Shown: positions 52,854-59,555 of the stretch, piece after piece
How the letters are laid out: every line of letters begins with the position of its first letter
Numbering within the stretch: the first letter of the stretch is position 1
Source: LW23 sp041287705
GTDB taxonomy: Bacteria > Verrucomicrobiota > Verrucomicrobiia > Methylacidiphilales > UBA1321
Direction: 5' to 3'
NCBI GenBank assembly: GCA_041287705.1
Contig: JBGGNE010000338.1
Span: 1 to 64,000 of the forward strand
DNA: 64,000 nt
Translations under genes and position numbers: made by a program
The notes under the pieces: generated by a model
Told to the model about the DNA's origin: nothing
The model's input: only the letters and a program-made list of their open reading frames with translations
Database searches by the model: none

Positions 52854-53265
52854 AAAAGGTCTGGGTATTGGCGTTCTTGGGAAAGGGCCAGGAGAAGGTG
52901 ATGTGCACCCGGCGAAGCTGGGGCGATACGCCGCTCATCTCCGTATCCGTCACGAGATTGGTGCTGAGATTGCAGCAGTACACGATGCCCGGCGTCGATG
53001 GATTCGCCACAGGCAGGCTCTTGCCGTCGAAATAGTACGTTGTGGCGAAATCGAAGCTGGGCTGCGCTGTCATCTCCGCCGCCATGCGCGTCGCCATGCA
53101 GGCAAGCGCCGTGTCGATGCTGGACTGACGACTGAGGTTAAGCCCTACGCTAAACAGGCTGAGCAGTGCCACGAGCGAAAATGAGATAATACCCAGGGCA
53201 ATCGTAATTTCCACCAGGCTGAACGCCAGGGTTTTCGCAGCGGGAGTGTGGAAGGTCGCAGGCAT
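52831..53265 (-). CDS. Verru_Chthon cassette protein B, second copy (GspI-like)
   Basis: A 144-residue prepilin-like protein with motif TLAFSLVEITIALGIISFS: alanine instead of glycine at -1 and glutamate at +5. Length and the LVEITIALGI type match GspI-like minor pseudopilins and the first copy at 24.4 kb. The soluble part carries two adjacent cysteines (VYCCNLS). It lies between D (16-base gap) and C (23-base overlap). Confidence 0.83.
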   Translation of the reverse strand: MPATFHTPAAKTLAFSLVEITIALGIISFSLVALLSLFSVGLNLSRQSSIDTALACMATRMAAEMTAQPSFDFATTYYFDGKSLPVANPSTPGIVYCCNLSTNLVTDTEMSGVSPQLRRVHITFSWPFPKNANTQTFYVTLPPP

Positions 53266-53281
53266 AAGGGGAGTCCTCGCC

Positions 53282-53920
53282 TCAGGGGCGCTCGATACGC
53301 GGCATGCCGGTCAGGAGATTCAGCACGACCCGATAATAGTTGTCGGAGCCCGTACCACGCACCTTTTCCACCAGATGCAGTGAGGGAGAATCCGGCACGG
53401 GCGAGATTCCGTTTACCGACAGGCGTCCGTCGGGAAGATAGACCTGATAGGCGCAGTCTGTCGCCGAGGGACTACCACTGCCCAGCCGTGGCAGGTTATC
53501 CGGTACAGGCGTAAAAAGAGGCCTCTGATGGATAAAGTTGGCGCTCTTCACAGGATCCACCGTGATTCCTGCCGGCAGAAAAATCCAAGGCGTTAAGGGC
53601 TTCCACTCCGTATCCCCCGAAGCCTTTTCCATCAGCGCCAGCGATCGGTAGTTAGAGTCGGTCGCCTGCAGACTCTTTGCCATCACCACCGCCGTCATCA
53701 CACCTTTGGACATAGAATTCTGTCGGGCGCGATTCGCAATATCCACGATGAGGTTGCCCGCAGAGGTGAGTTTTGCAGCCGCGCGATTTCCCCCGGAGAG
53801 GAGCGAATTCCCCACGGTAGCTAGGACGCTGATGATAGCGATGACGGACAGCAACTCAATGAGAGTAAAGCCCGGGGTCCAGACTTTAAGCCGACGAATT
53901 CTTGGAAAGGAGAGATTCAT
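53282..53920 (-). CDS. Verru_Chthon cassette protein D, second copy (GspH-like)
   Basis: A 212-residue prepilin-like protein and first gene of the second cassette operon. The motif is TPGFTLIELLSVIAIISVLA (Gly at -1, Glu at +5), and the long helix continues as LIVDIANRARQNSMSKGV, as in the first copy. I chose ATG 53920; a longer frame to 54043 adds 41 residues without pseudopilin character. The region upstream is AT-rich (54000-54040) and may hold the operon promoter, but it lacks the shared CCTTA-N2-TAAGG palindrome. Confidence 0.84.
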   Translation of the reverse strand: MNLSFPRIRRLKVWTPGFTLIELLSVIAIISVLATVGNSLLSGGNRAAAKLTSAGNLIVDIANRARQNSMSKGVMTAVVMAKSLQATDSNYRSLALMEKASGDTEWKPLTPWIFLPAGITVDPVKSANFIHQRPLFTPVPDNLPRLGSGSPSATDCAYQVYLPDGRLSVNGISPVPDSPSLHLVEKVRGTGSDNYYRVVLNLLTGMPRIERP

Positions 53921-54249
53921 ACATGAAAGAGTTGGAAACCGTTCTCGATAAAATTGCTTCTCTTCGTCATTTAAGCGACTTCCTCCTCCGACTCCAAGGA
54001 AAGGAAACTGATTAAAATTAAACAAAAATGATGTGGCGTCCAAGAGGCCGCCGACATTAGCCCGCGATCGTGTTATGCGGGCGCATAAAGATCAGCGGAA
54101 GAGCATCGAAGGATTGCTGCCGGGAAACCCCGGACACAACCCGCTGCTCATCCGGCTGACACCTGCCACACGCCGCTCTTTGACCACCGGATAAAGCGCT
54201 TGTGCACCGTAGACCCGGATTCTGGATAAGGAAAACAAGCCAGGTATCA

Positions 54250-54425
54250 TGCAGGAGGTCGTGGCGCGACTCGACGCGCTGGGCAGGCGCAATCTGGAGA
54301 ACGCATGCGATCTTGCGACACCGCGCTGAGAAACGTTACCAGCAGGAGAGACAATAGCGCTACTACCGCCAAGCACGGCCACGAGCGCAAAGCCGCTGCC
54401 AACACGTCTGTCGCCGAACCGGGGG
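54250..54425 (-). pseudogene. Frameshifted relic of a further Verru_Chthon protein A-type gene
   Basis: On the minus strand one frame reads FGDRRVGSGFALVAVL and, after a shift near 54370, a second frame continues ALLSLLLVTFLSAVSQDRMRS. Joined, they form a basic leader, Gly-x-x-L start and hydrophobic helix of exactly the GspK/cassette A kind seen at 16.9 and 52.0 kb. After this the first frame picks up again with RLRLPSASSRATTS, but no long frame follows. It lies 330 bases upstream of the second cassette operon on the same strand. Interpretation as a decayed gene start is moderately sure. Confidence 0.5.
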
Positions 54426-54570
54426 AATTTGGAAAAGGATCTCTATGAGTTGCGACTGAGACGATAATTTCGCAACCAGCTCTTCCAAAGCCCAAAATTA
54501 CTATTCCAGTTAAATGAAATTCAGCGAGGTTGCTGCTCGCTGGACTGCGCTGAAGTTACGCAATAAAGAA

Positions 54571-54590
54571 CCCCGGAGCAAGCTCCGGGG
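54571..54590 (-). terminator. Rho-independent-type terminator of the PhnB-like gene
   Basis: CCCCGGAGC (54571-54579) and GCTCCGGGG (54582-54590) form a perfect 9-bp GC-rich stem. On the minus strand the stem is followed by TTCTTTATT, a T-rich tail. It is about 230 bases downstream of the minus-strand gene that ends at 54822, so it probably ends that transcript. Confidence 0.65.
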
Positions 54591-54821
54591 CATTGGAGAG
54601 TGGGGCAGCTCGAAGGGTCGACCTGCCAACATATGGAAGACAGACGAAGCAAGCTTCGCGGTATTAAACCGGTAGTGTGTAAATAAAGACTTCAGTTTAA
54701 GCTACGAGGAATGCAGCAAACTCCTGCACTTCACGGATTGCCTGACCTCATGAAAAATCCGGGTTAGAGGACAGGGCCGTTTAATGTATGTTTTTGGCTT
54801 TCTGCGTGATCTCCGCCGGCC

Positions 54822-55295
54822 TTAACCGCGCACGGCCGCCTCGATTTTGGCGACATCAATCTTCCGCATATGGATCATGGCCTCAAACGCGCGTTTTGCC
54901 ACATCGCCTCCCTGAGACATTGCGGTAGTCAGGACACGGGGAGTAATTTGCCAGGAGAGGCCCCATTTATCCTCGCACCAGCCGCATTGGCTTTCCCTGC
55001 CACCGTTGCTGACAATCGCGTTCCAGTAGCGGTCGGTCTCGGCCTGGTCATCCGTGGCAATCTGAAACGAAAAAGCTTCGCTGTGCTTGAACGTATCTCC
55101 ACCGTTAAGGCCGATGCACGCTACGCCGCAGACGGTGAATTCAACTGTCAGGGTGTCGCCCTGCTTACCGCCCGGATAGTCGGTCGGTGCTTTGTAAATC
55201 GTGCCCACAGAACTATCAGGAAAGGTGCTTGCATAAAAGCGCGCAGCGTCTTCCGCATCGTCGTTATACCAAAGGCAAATAGTATTCTTTTGCAT
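54822..55295 (-). CDS. PhnB-like VOC-superfamily protein
   Basis: A 157-residue protein of the PhnB-like (3-demethylubiquinone-9 3-methyltransferase-annotated) branch of the vicinal-oxygen-chelate superfamily. It starts ICLWYNDDAEDAARFYASTF, the standard opening of this branch, and has TVEFTVCGVACIGLNGGDTF, EAFSFQIATDDQAETDRYWN and CGWCEDKWGLSWQITPRVL in order. The role of these proteins is uncertain; the methyltransferase name is not supported by a SAM motif. I take ATG 55295; a frame to 55328 adds 11 residues. It stands alone. Confidence 0.88.
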   Translation of the reverse strand: MQKNTICLWYNDDAEDAARFYASTFPDSSVGTIYKAPTDYPGGKQGDTLTVEFTVCGVACIGLNGGDTFKHSEAFSFQIATDDQAETDRYWNAIVSNGGRESQCGWCEDKWGLSWQITPRVLTTAMSQGGDVAKRAFEAMIHMRKIDVAKIEAAVRG

Positions 55296-55854
55296 TGTTA
55301 TCCATATGTTTGCCTTACTGCCAGGCAATTGTACAAAGAGAACTTAGAGCCATGAGTGAACTTTATCAACCTCACCCAAAGAAATGTCGCTCAGATAACG
55401 ATCTGGATTATGTCCAGATGAATTATAGAAGATGTCGCCCGATCCAACGCAAGTGCATTTCTTTCTCAGGAGATTTCTAAGTTTTAAGCAAATCGATATT
55501 TGTAGACGGCCTCGACGCGGCTGCAGAGCGTCGCTTGCAATGGTTTGTGCCGTGCCCAATGATTCATAACTTCCAGCATGGGCTAGATCATTTCATGCCG
55601 TTGCCTCTGGGTACCAGCTTCGCTTCCGTCACCGCCCGTTACGTGTTACGTGCGCCTCCATTGTATAAAACGGGCCACCCAGTACGGATTCTTCCTCTGG
55701 GATATCGCAATATATCCGTAATCCGGGTGCCAAAATAAATTTACTCCATGACAGCCGCAACTCCGTGGCTGGAATCGAGTCTGGCGAAGCCGTCTGTTAT
55801 GATGGACATTGGCTTCGCCAGAAGAAGGCGTCACTGCTTGCAGATACTCAGCCT
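55296..55854. other. Intergenic stretch with one stem-loop
   Basis: About 560 bases between the PhnB-like gene start and the sugar-kinase gene end. Short frames here have no protein character. The only clear structure is TCTGGCGAAGCC (55780-55791) pairing with GGCTTCGCCAGA (55811-55822) around 19 bases. It lies 33 bases past the sugar-kinase stop codon and may end that transcript, although no T-run follows. Confidence 0.5.
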
Positions 55855-56949
55855 TTAGCGGACCACGCGCGCGCCGCCGCCGGAGATCTGTTTCTCAACT
55901 TCCTTGCGGGTGGCCATGGATGTGTCACCAGGGGTGGTCGACGCCAGCGCACCGTGGGCAGCGCCATATTCAACGGCCTTCTGGGGATCGTTGAACTCCA
56001 TGAAGCCGAACTGCAGGCCGGAGGCGAAGGAGTCGCCGCCGCCAACGCGGTCGAGGATTTCGAGGCCGGGGTACTGGCGGCTCTCGTAGAACTTGCCATC
56101 GTGCCACAGAATGGCGGACCAGTCGTTCTTGGTGGCGGTAATGACATGGCGCAGCGTGGTGGCGGCGACCTTGAAGTTCGGGAATTCCTTAACGGCGGTT
56201 TCGATCATGGCCTTGAAGGCGTCGAGTTCGATGTGGCCGAGAGTCTCCTGGCCCTTGACTTCGAAGCCCAGGGAGGCGGTGAAGTCTTCTTCGTTGCCGA
56301 TCATGACGTCAACATATTTGGCGATCTCGCGGTTCACTTCCTGGGCCTTCTTAAGACCGCCGATCGTCTTCCAGAGGGAGGGCCGGTAATTCAGGTCGTA
56401 GGAGACGATGACGCCGTGCTGCTTGGCGGCTTTCACCGCCTCAATAGTGGCTTCGGCGGTGGAGGTGGACAGAGCGGCGAAGATGCCCCCTGTGTGGAAC
56501 CAGCGAACACCGTGCTTGCCGAAGATGTTGTCCCAGTCAAAGTCGCCGGGCTTGATCTGCGAGGCGGCGGTGTTACCGCGATCGGGATTGCCCACCGCGC
56601 CGCGCACGCCGAAGCCGCGCTCGGTAAAGTTAAGGCCGTTGCGAACGGTGCGACCAATGCCGTCATCATCGCGCCACTTGATGAAGTCGGTGGCGACGCC
56701 GCCCTGCATGATGAAGTCCTCGACAAGGTGGCCGACTTCGTTGTCCACGAAGGCAGTTGCGACGGCCGTCTTATAGCCGAAGCACTTCCTCAGGCCGCGG
56801 GAGGTGTTGTATTCGCCGCCGCCTTCCCAGGCCCTGAACGAGCGGGCGGTGCGGATGCGGCCTTCGCCGGGATCAAGGCGGAGCATGACTTCGCCGAGGG
56901 AAACTTGGTGGTAGAGAGCGGATGAGGCAGGCTTGATTTGAAGGCTCAT
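55855..56949 (-). CDS. PfkB-family sugar kinase, probable 2-keto-3-deoxygluconate kinase
   Basis: A 364-residue ribokinase-family enzyme. GEVMLRLDPGEGRIRTA near the start and WEGGGEYNTSRGLRKCFG define the sugar site; IVSYDLNYRPSLW and IGNEEDF are typical of KdgK-like members, and DRVGGGDSFASGL carries the catalytic base aspartate. KdgK phosphorylates 2-keto-3-deoxygluconate; with the fucosidases nearby, a related keto-deoxy sugar from uronate or fucose breakdown is a possible substrate. I chose ATG 56949; a frame to 57006 adds 19 residues with no role in the fold. A transposase remnant lies just upstream. Confidence 0.85.
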   Translation of the reverse strand: MSLQIKPASSALYHQVSLGEVMLRLDPGEGRIRTARSFRAWEGGGEYNTSRGLRKCFGYKTAVATAFVDNEVGHLVEDFIMQGGVATDFIKWRDDDGIGRTVRNGLNFTERGFGVRGAVGNPDRGNTAASQIKPGDFDWDNIFGKHGVRWFHTGGIFAALSTSTAEATIEAVKAAKQHGVIVSYDLNYRPSLWKTIGGLKKAQEVNREIAKYVDVMIGNEEDFTASLGFEVKGQETLGHIELDAFKAMIETAVKEFPNFKVAATTLRHVITATKNDWSAILWHDGKFYESRQYPGLEILDRVGGGDSFASGLQFGFMEFNDPQKAVEYGAAHGALASTTPGDTSMATRKEVEKQISGGGARVVR

Positions 56950-57008
56950 AGAGAGTGTGGAAAAGAAAAGCCAGAATAGTCCTTTATTGAGCAGGGCCAA
57001 GGACATTA

Positions 57009-57233
57009 TTACTTGAGCGATAATGATGGCGACGTTTCAGAGAGGTTTTCGACCGCTGCAAAGTCGATATTGCGTTCAAAGCTTGTTTTTGATGTGACCG
57101 CACTCAGCGCTGGAATCCAAAGCTTGCGATTATAGCCAAACCGCTCACACAGCTCGTCCCGCAAGCGGCTCTTTCCTTCCTTGCCCCGTCCCATATAACG
57201 CTGATGCATCCGCGGCAACAGCTCTTCGCGCAA
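57009..57233 (-). pseudogene. Remnant of a transposase/integrase gene (N-terminal part)
   Basis: A 74-codon frame starts MREELLPRMHQRYMGRGKEG, then KSRLRDELCERFGYNRK. This matches, as I recall, the N-terminus of integrase-type DDE transposases common in Opitutaceae, which continue with HAIKLL. Here the sequence diverges right after NRK and stops within 40 residues, with no DDE domain. It sits between the sugar-kinase and SGNH genes and marks an old insertion. Confidence 0.5.
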
Positions 57234-57338
57234 TCCCCTCTACACTGCATCCCTCGGTGTCAAAACTTTTGAGGCAACAGCGCTGCACCAGTATTTTTAA
57301 ATCCACATCCAGCAGAATGGCAGCGCCTCAAGCGCAGC

Positions 57339-58166
57339 TCAAAACACCTTCAAATCCGTCAGTGTCTTGTTCAGGATCTCAGCCAGTTTGGTATGGCCCG
57401 CATCCGTCGGGTGAACCTGATCGGCATTGAATAAGGAGACATCTATACCACTTCCATCCGGGAGCAGGAGTGGCGTGTAGAAGTCAACATACGTCACGTT
57501 TTTGCGAGTGGAGGGGATTTTGGCCAGCTCCGCATTCCGTGAGGGTATTGTAGCGTAAACGCGTTGTAGATAGGTCGCCAGACCGGGACTGGCAGCCTTG
57601 GGACCCGAAGTGGGAATACCCTTGGGCGTAATTGCACACAGAATAACTGGCATGTCCGGGTTGGCGCTCTGTGCCAGATCCAGGATGGCGTTGATATTTG
57701 AGAGATAGTCCTCCAGCCTGCCGTCGGCGCTGGTATCGTTTCCTCCAATGACGATCACGACCGCTTTCGGATGCAAGTCCAGCACGTCCTCCTGAAAGCG
57801 GAAAAGGACACCGCGAGAAACATCCCCGCCGATCCCGCGGTTGGCCACCGGTTTATCGGGAAAGTCCTTTTGCAGCTTCCATCCGCCTACGATGGAATCT
57901 CCCACAAAGACGACTTTACCTTGGTCGATCTCTCTCCGTTTCCAGAACGCTGCCCGCTCGCCTGCCATATACCCCAAAGACTTAATGGGCCCTTTCCCCG
58001 GCCATGCAGCCACGTTGCCGGCTGCCGGATAGGGAGTGGGGCCGCTACCGCTGGCCGTGGGATCAGCTGCCGCAGCAGGCTCAAATGCAAATACAGCAAG
58101 CAAGCAAAGAGAAGCGATAGCCTTTGAAACGACAGAGGCCTGGTTTATATACGTTAAGCTTTTCAT
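57339..58166 (-). CDS. Secreted SGNH/GDSL-type esterase
   Basis: A 275-residue exported esterase, probably acting on acetylated or other sugar esters. A signal peptide (AIASLCLLAVFAFEPAAA) precedes a Pro/Gly linker and the SGNH domain: Ser91 in VFVGDSIVGGW, the glycine in NRGIGGDVSRG, the asparagine in VIGGNDTSADG and the Asp-His pair in DQVHPTDAGH. All four blocks are present. It is related to platelet-activating-factor-acetylhydrolase-like SGNH enzymes. It is divergent from the dioxygenase gene across a palindromic operator. Confidence 0.88.
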   Translation of the reverse strand: MKSLTYINQASVVSKAIASLCLLAVFAFEPAAAADPTASGSGPTPYPAAGNVAAWPGKGPIKSLGYMAGERAAFWKRREIDQGKVVFVGDSIVGGWKLQKDFPDKPVANRGIGGDVSRGVLFRFQEDVLDLHPKAVVIVIGGNDTSADGRLEDYLSNINAILDLAQSANPDMPVILCAITPKGIPTSGPKAASPGLATYLQRVYATIPSRNAELAKIPSTRKNVTYVDFYTPLLLPDGSGIDVSLFNADQVHPTDAGHTKLAEILNKTLTDLKVF

Positions 58167-58183
58167 GTTTTATTCAGGTCGTA

Positions 58184-58198
58184 TCGTATCAGATACGA
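58184..58198. promoter_or_regulatory. Perfect 15-bp palindrome in the divergent SGNH/dioxygenase promoter region
   Basis: TCGTATC-A-GATACGA (58184-58198) is fully symmetric. A wider inverted pair AGGTCGTATC (58176-58185) and GATACGACCT (58192-58201) overlaps it. It begins 17 bases before the SGNH start codon on the minus strand and lies 120 bases upstream of the dioxygenase ATG. Its form suits a GntR- or LacI-type repressor, though no gene for one lies in the fucose block. Confidence 0.6.
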
Positions 58199-58321
58199 CC
58201 TTTGAAATTATTGCAGTACACGAGTTGAACCGCAATGCGTCTGGCTGGTTAACCGTTAACCTGAATGGCGGATTTGGTACGGCTTGCGCATCGAATCTGA
58301 CTGCGCTATCATATCTCACAA

Positions 58322-59242
58322 ATGTCCCTCCACCCTGATCAGGCATCGGTGCTAAGCGCGGCAGATCTTGAACAATTTCTGGCCTACGGCTTTGTTCATC
58401 TCAAGGACTGTTTCGACACTTCGCCCGGCAGTATCGCCCATCGCTGGGCTCAGGAATCGTGGTTACGCAACGGCATCGATCCGAACAACCGCACCACATG
58501 GCCTAACGACAAGATTCACATGCCCAACACGGAGACGATGCGCGTTTCCGAATTCTCGCCCAAGGCTTACGCCGCAATATGCGAACTGTGCGGCGGCGAG
58601 GAGCAGATTGATGTTACCCAGTCCTGGGGAAATGGCTTCATCGCCAACTACGGCTTCGGCCGCGACAAAGATTGGATGGCACCTGGCCCGAATGTCTCCG
58701 GCTGGCACGTCGATGGCGACTGGTTCCTCCATTTCCTCGACAGCCCTGAGCAGGGCCTGCTCATCGTGGCGCTTTTCAGCGATATCCATCCCAAAGGTGG
58801 CGGCACGTATATCGCGTGCGATTCTATACCACTCATCGCACGGTTTCTGGCGGAGCACCCCGAAGGCGTGGAACCGAACGGATTTCCGAAGGACCTGATT
58901 CATCAGTGCCGTGACTTTCGCGAGACTACCGGCGAGGCAGGCGACGTCTTCCTGCTCCATCCTTTCACGCTTCACACCTCGAGCTACAACCATCGGCCCG
59001 AAGCGCGCCTCATGATCAATCCATCCGGCATCCTGCGCTCGCCGATGCGCTATGATCGCCGATCCGATGGCTCTGCCTACGCTCCGATGGAGCAAGTCGT
59101 GCTGCGGGCGCTGGGCGTTGAACATCTTCCATTCGAGCCCACCGTACCGCGCCGCCGCATTGTTCCAGCGCGCGTCGCCCAACAGAAGGCACTTCTTGAA
59201 AAGGAAGCGCAGCGCGAGAAAGAACGGCTGGCAAAGATTTGA
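58322..59242 (+). CDS. Phytanoyl-CoA dioxygenase-like Fe(II)/2-oxoglutarate oxygenase
   Basis: A 306-residue oxygenase of the PhyH family. The iron ligands appear as His129 and Asp131 in GWHVDGDW and His218 in HPFTLHTSS, with Arg229 (HRPEARL) placed to bind 2-oxoglutarate. In Verrucomicrobiota and Planctomycetota such enzymes are common beside glycosidase and sulfatase genes, where their substrates are mostly unknown. No signal peptide is present. The last 35 residues form a charged helix (AQQKALLEKEAQREKERLAK). Confidence 0.88.
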   Translation: MSLHPDQASVLSAADLEQFLAYGFVHLKDCFDTSPGSIAHRWAQESWLRNGIDPNNRTTWPNDKIHMPNTETMRVSEFSPKAYAAICELCGGEEQIDVTQSWGNGFIANYGFGRDKDWMAPGPNVSGWHVDGDWFLHFLDSPEQGLLIVALFSDIHPKGGGTYIACDSIPLIARFLAEHPEGVEPNGFPKDLIHQCRDFRETTGEAGDVFLLHPFTLHTSSYNHRPEARLMINPSGILRSPMRYDRRSDGSAYAPMEQVVLRALGVEHLPFEPTVPRRRIVPARVAQQKALLEKEAQREKERLAKI

Positions 59243-59555
59243 GGTAAGAAGAAGCTTCGGCTACAGCTTTCGACCCGTTTCACGCTACTTTTCGCGAATA
59301 GTTATTACAGCCGTGTAAAGTCTACGGTGCATTTTGATGCCTGTTTGCAGTAATCGCTGGGTATGCTTTCTGCGCTGCCTTTCCTTTTATGATAAAAGGA
59401 AAGGCAGCTCTGACAGATGGTAGTGCTTCCGGCCAGGAAAGAACTGACTGGAGACTATTCCAGGATCCGTCTCTATGGGCGTAAGCCTCTCCTCAGGAAG
59501 AGTTCTCCTCTTTCTTCCAAGGATCCAATAGCAACGTCCAGAGTCTCCTAAGCCA
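59243..59555. other. Convergent intergenic stretch with a long hairpin
   Basis: This 313-base stretch lies between the 3' ends of the dioxygenase and GH29 genes. It holds the 35-bp near-palindrome at 59374-59408 and no gene that I can support. Confidence 0.5.
59374..59408. terminator. 35-bp near-perfect palindrome, probable two-way terminator
   Basis: The 17-base arm at 59374-59390 is exactly inverted at 59392-59408 around a single G. The outer half is GC-rich (GCTGCC/GGCAGC) and the inner half A/T-rich, so a transcript would fold into a stem with a few-base loop. It lies between convergent genes, 132 and 148 bases from their stop codons, as expected for a shared terminator, but no T-run follows on either strand. 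Confidence 0.6.

Larger units (their letters stand above)
53921..54821. other. Intergenic region with a relic gene and terminator
   Basis: About 900 bases between cassette D and the PhnB-like gene. It holds the AT-rich presumed promoter of the cassette operon, a frameshifted relic of an A-type gene (54250-54425) and the hairpin at 54571-54590. A smaller hairpin CGAAGC-AA-GCTTCG lies at 54645-54658. No intact gene is seen. Confidence 0.5.

Noticed and set aside
54822..55295. Annotation as a ubiquinone methyltransferase, as PhnB-like proteins are often labelled
   Set aside because: There is no SAM-binding motif; the fold pattern is that of the vicinal-oxygen-chelate superfamily.
55765..56925. 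386-codon plus-strand frame opposite the sugar-kinase gene
   Set aside because: The minus strand has full PfkB-family motifs; the plus-strand translation is low-complexity (Gly/Ala/Val/Glu-rich).
57009..57233. Possible intact insertion sequence
   Set aside because: Only an N-terminal transposase-like stub is visible; no DDE domain, terminal inverted repeats or target duplication were seen.
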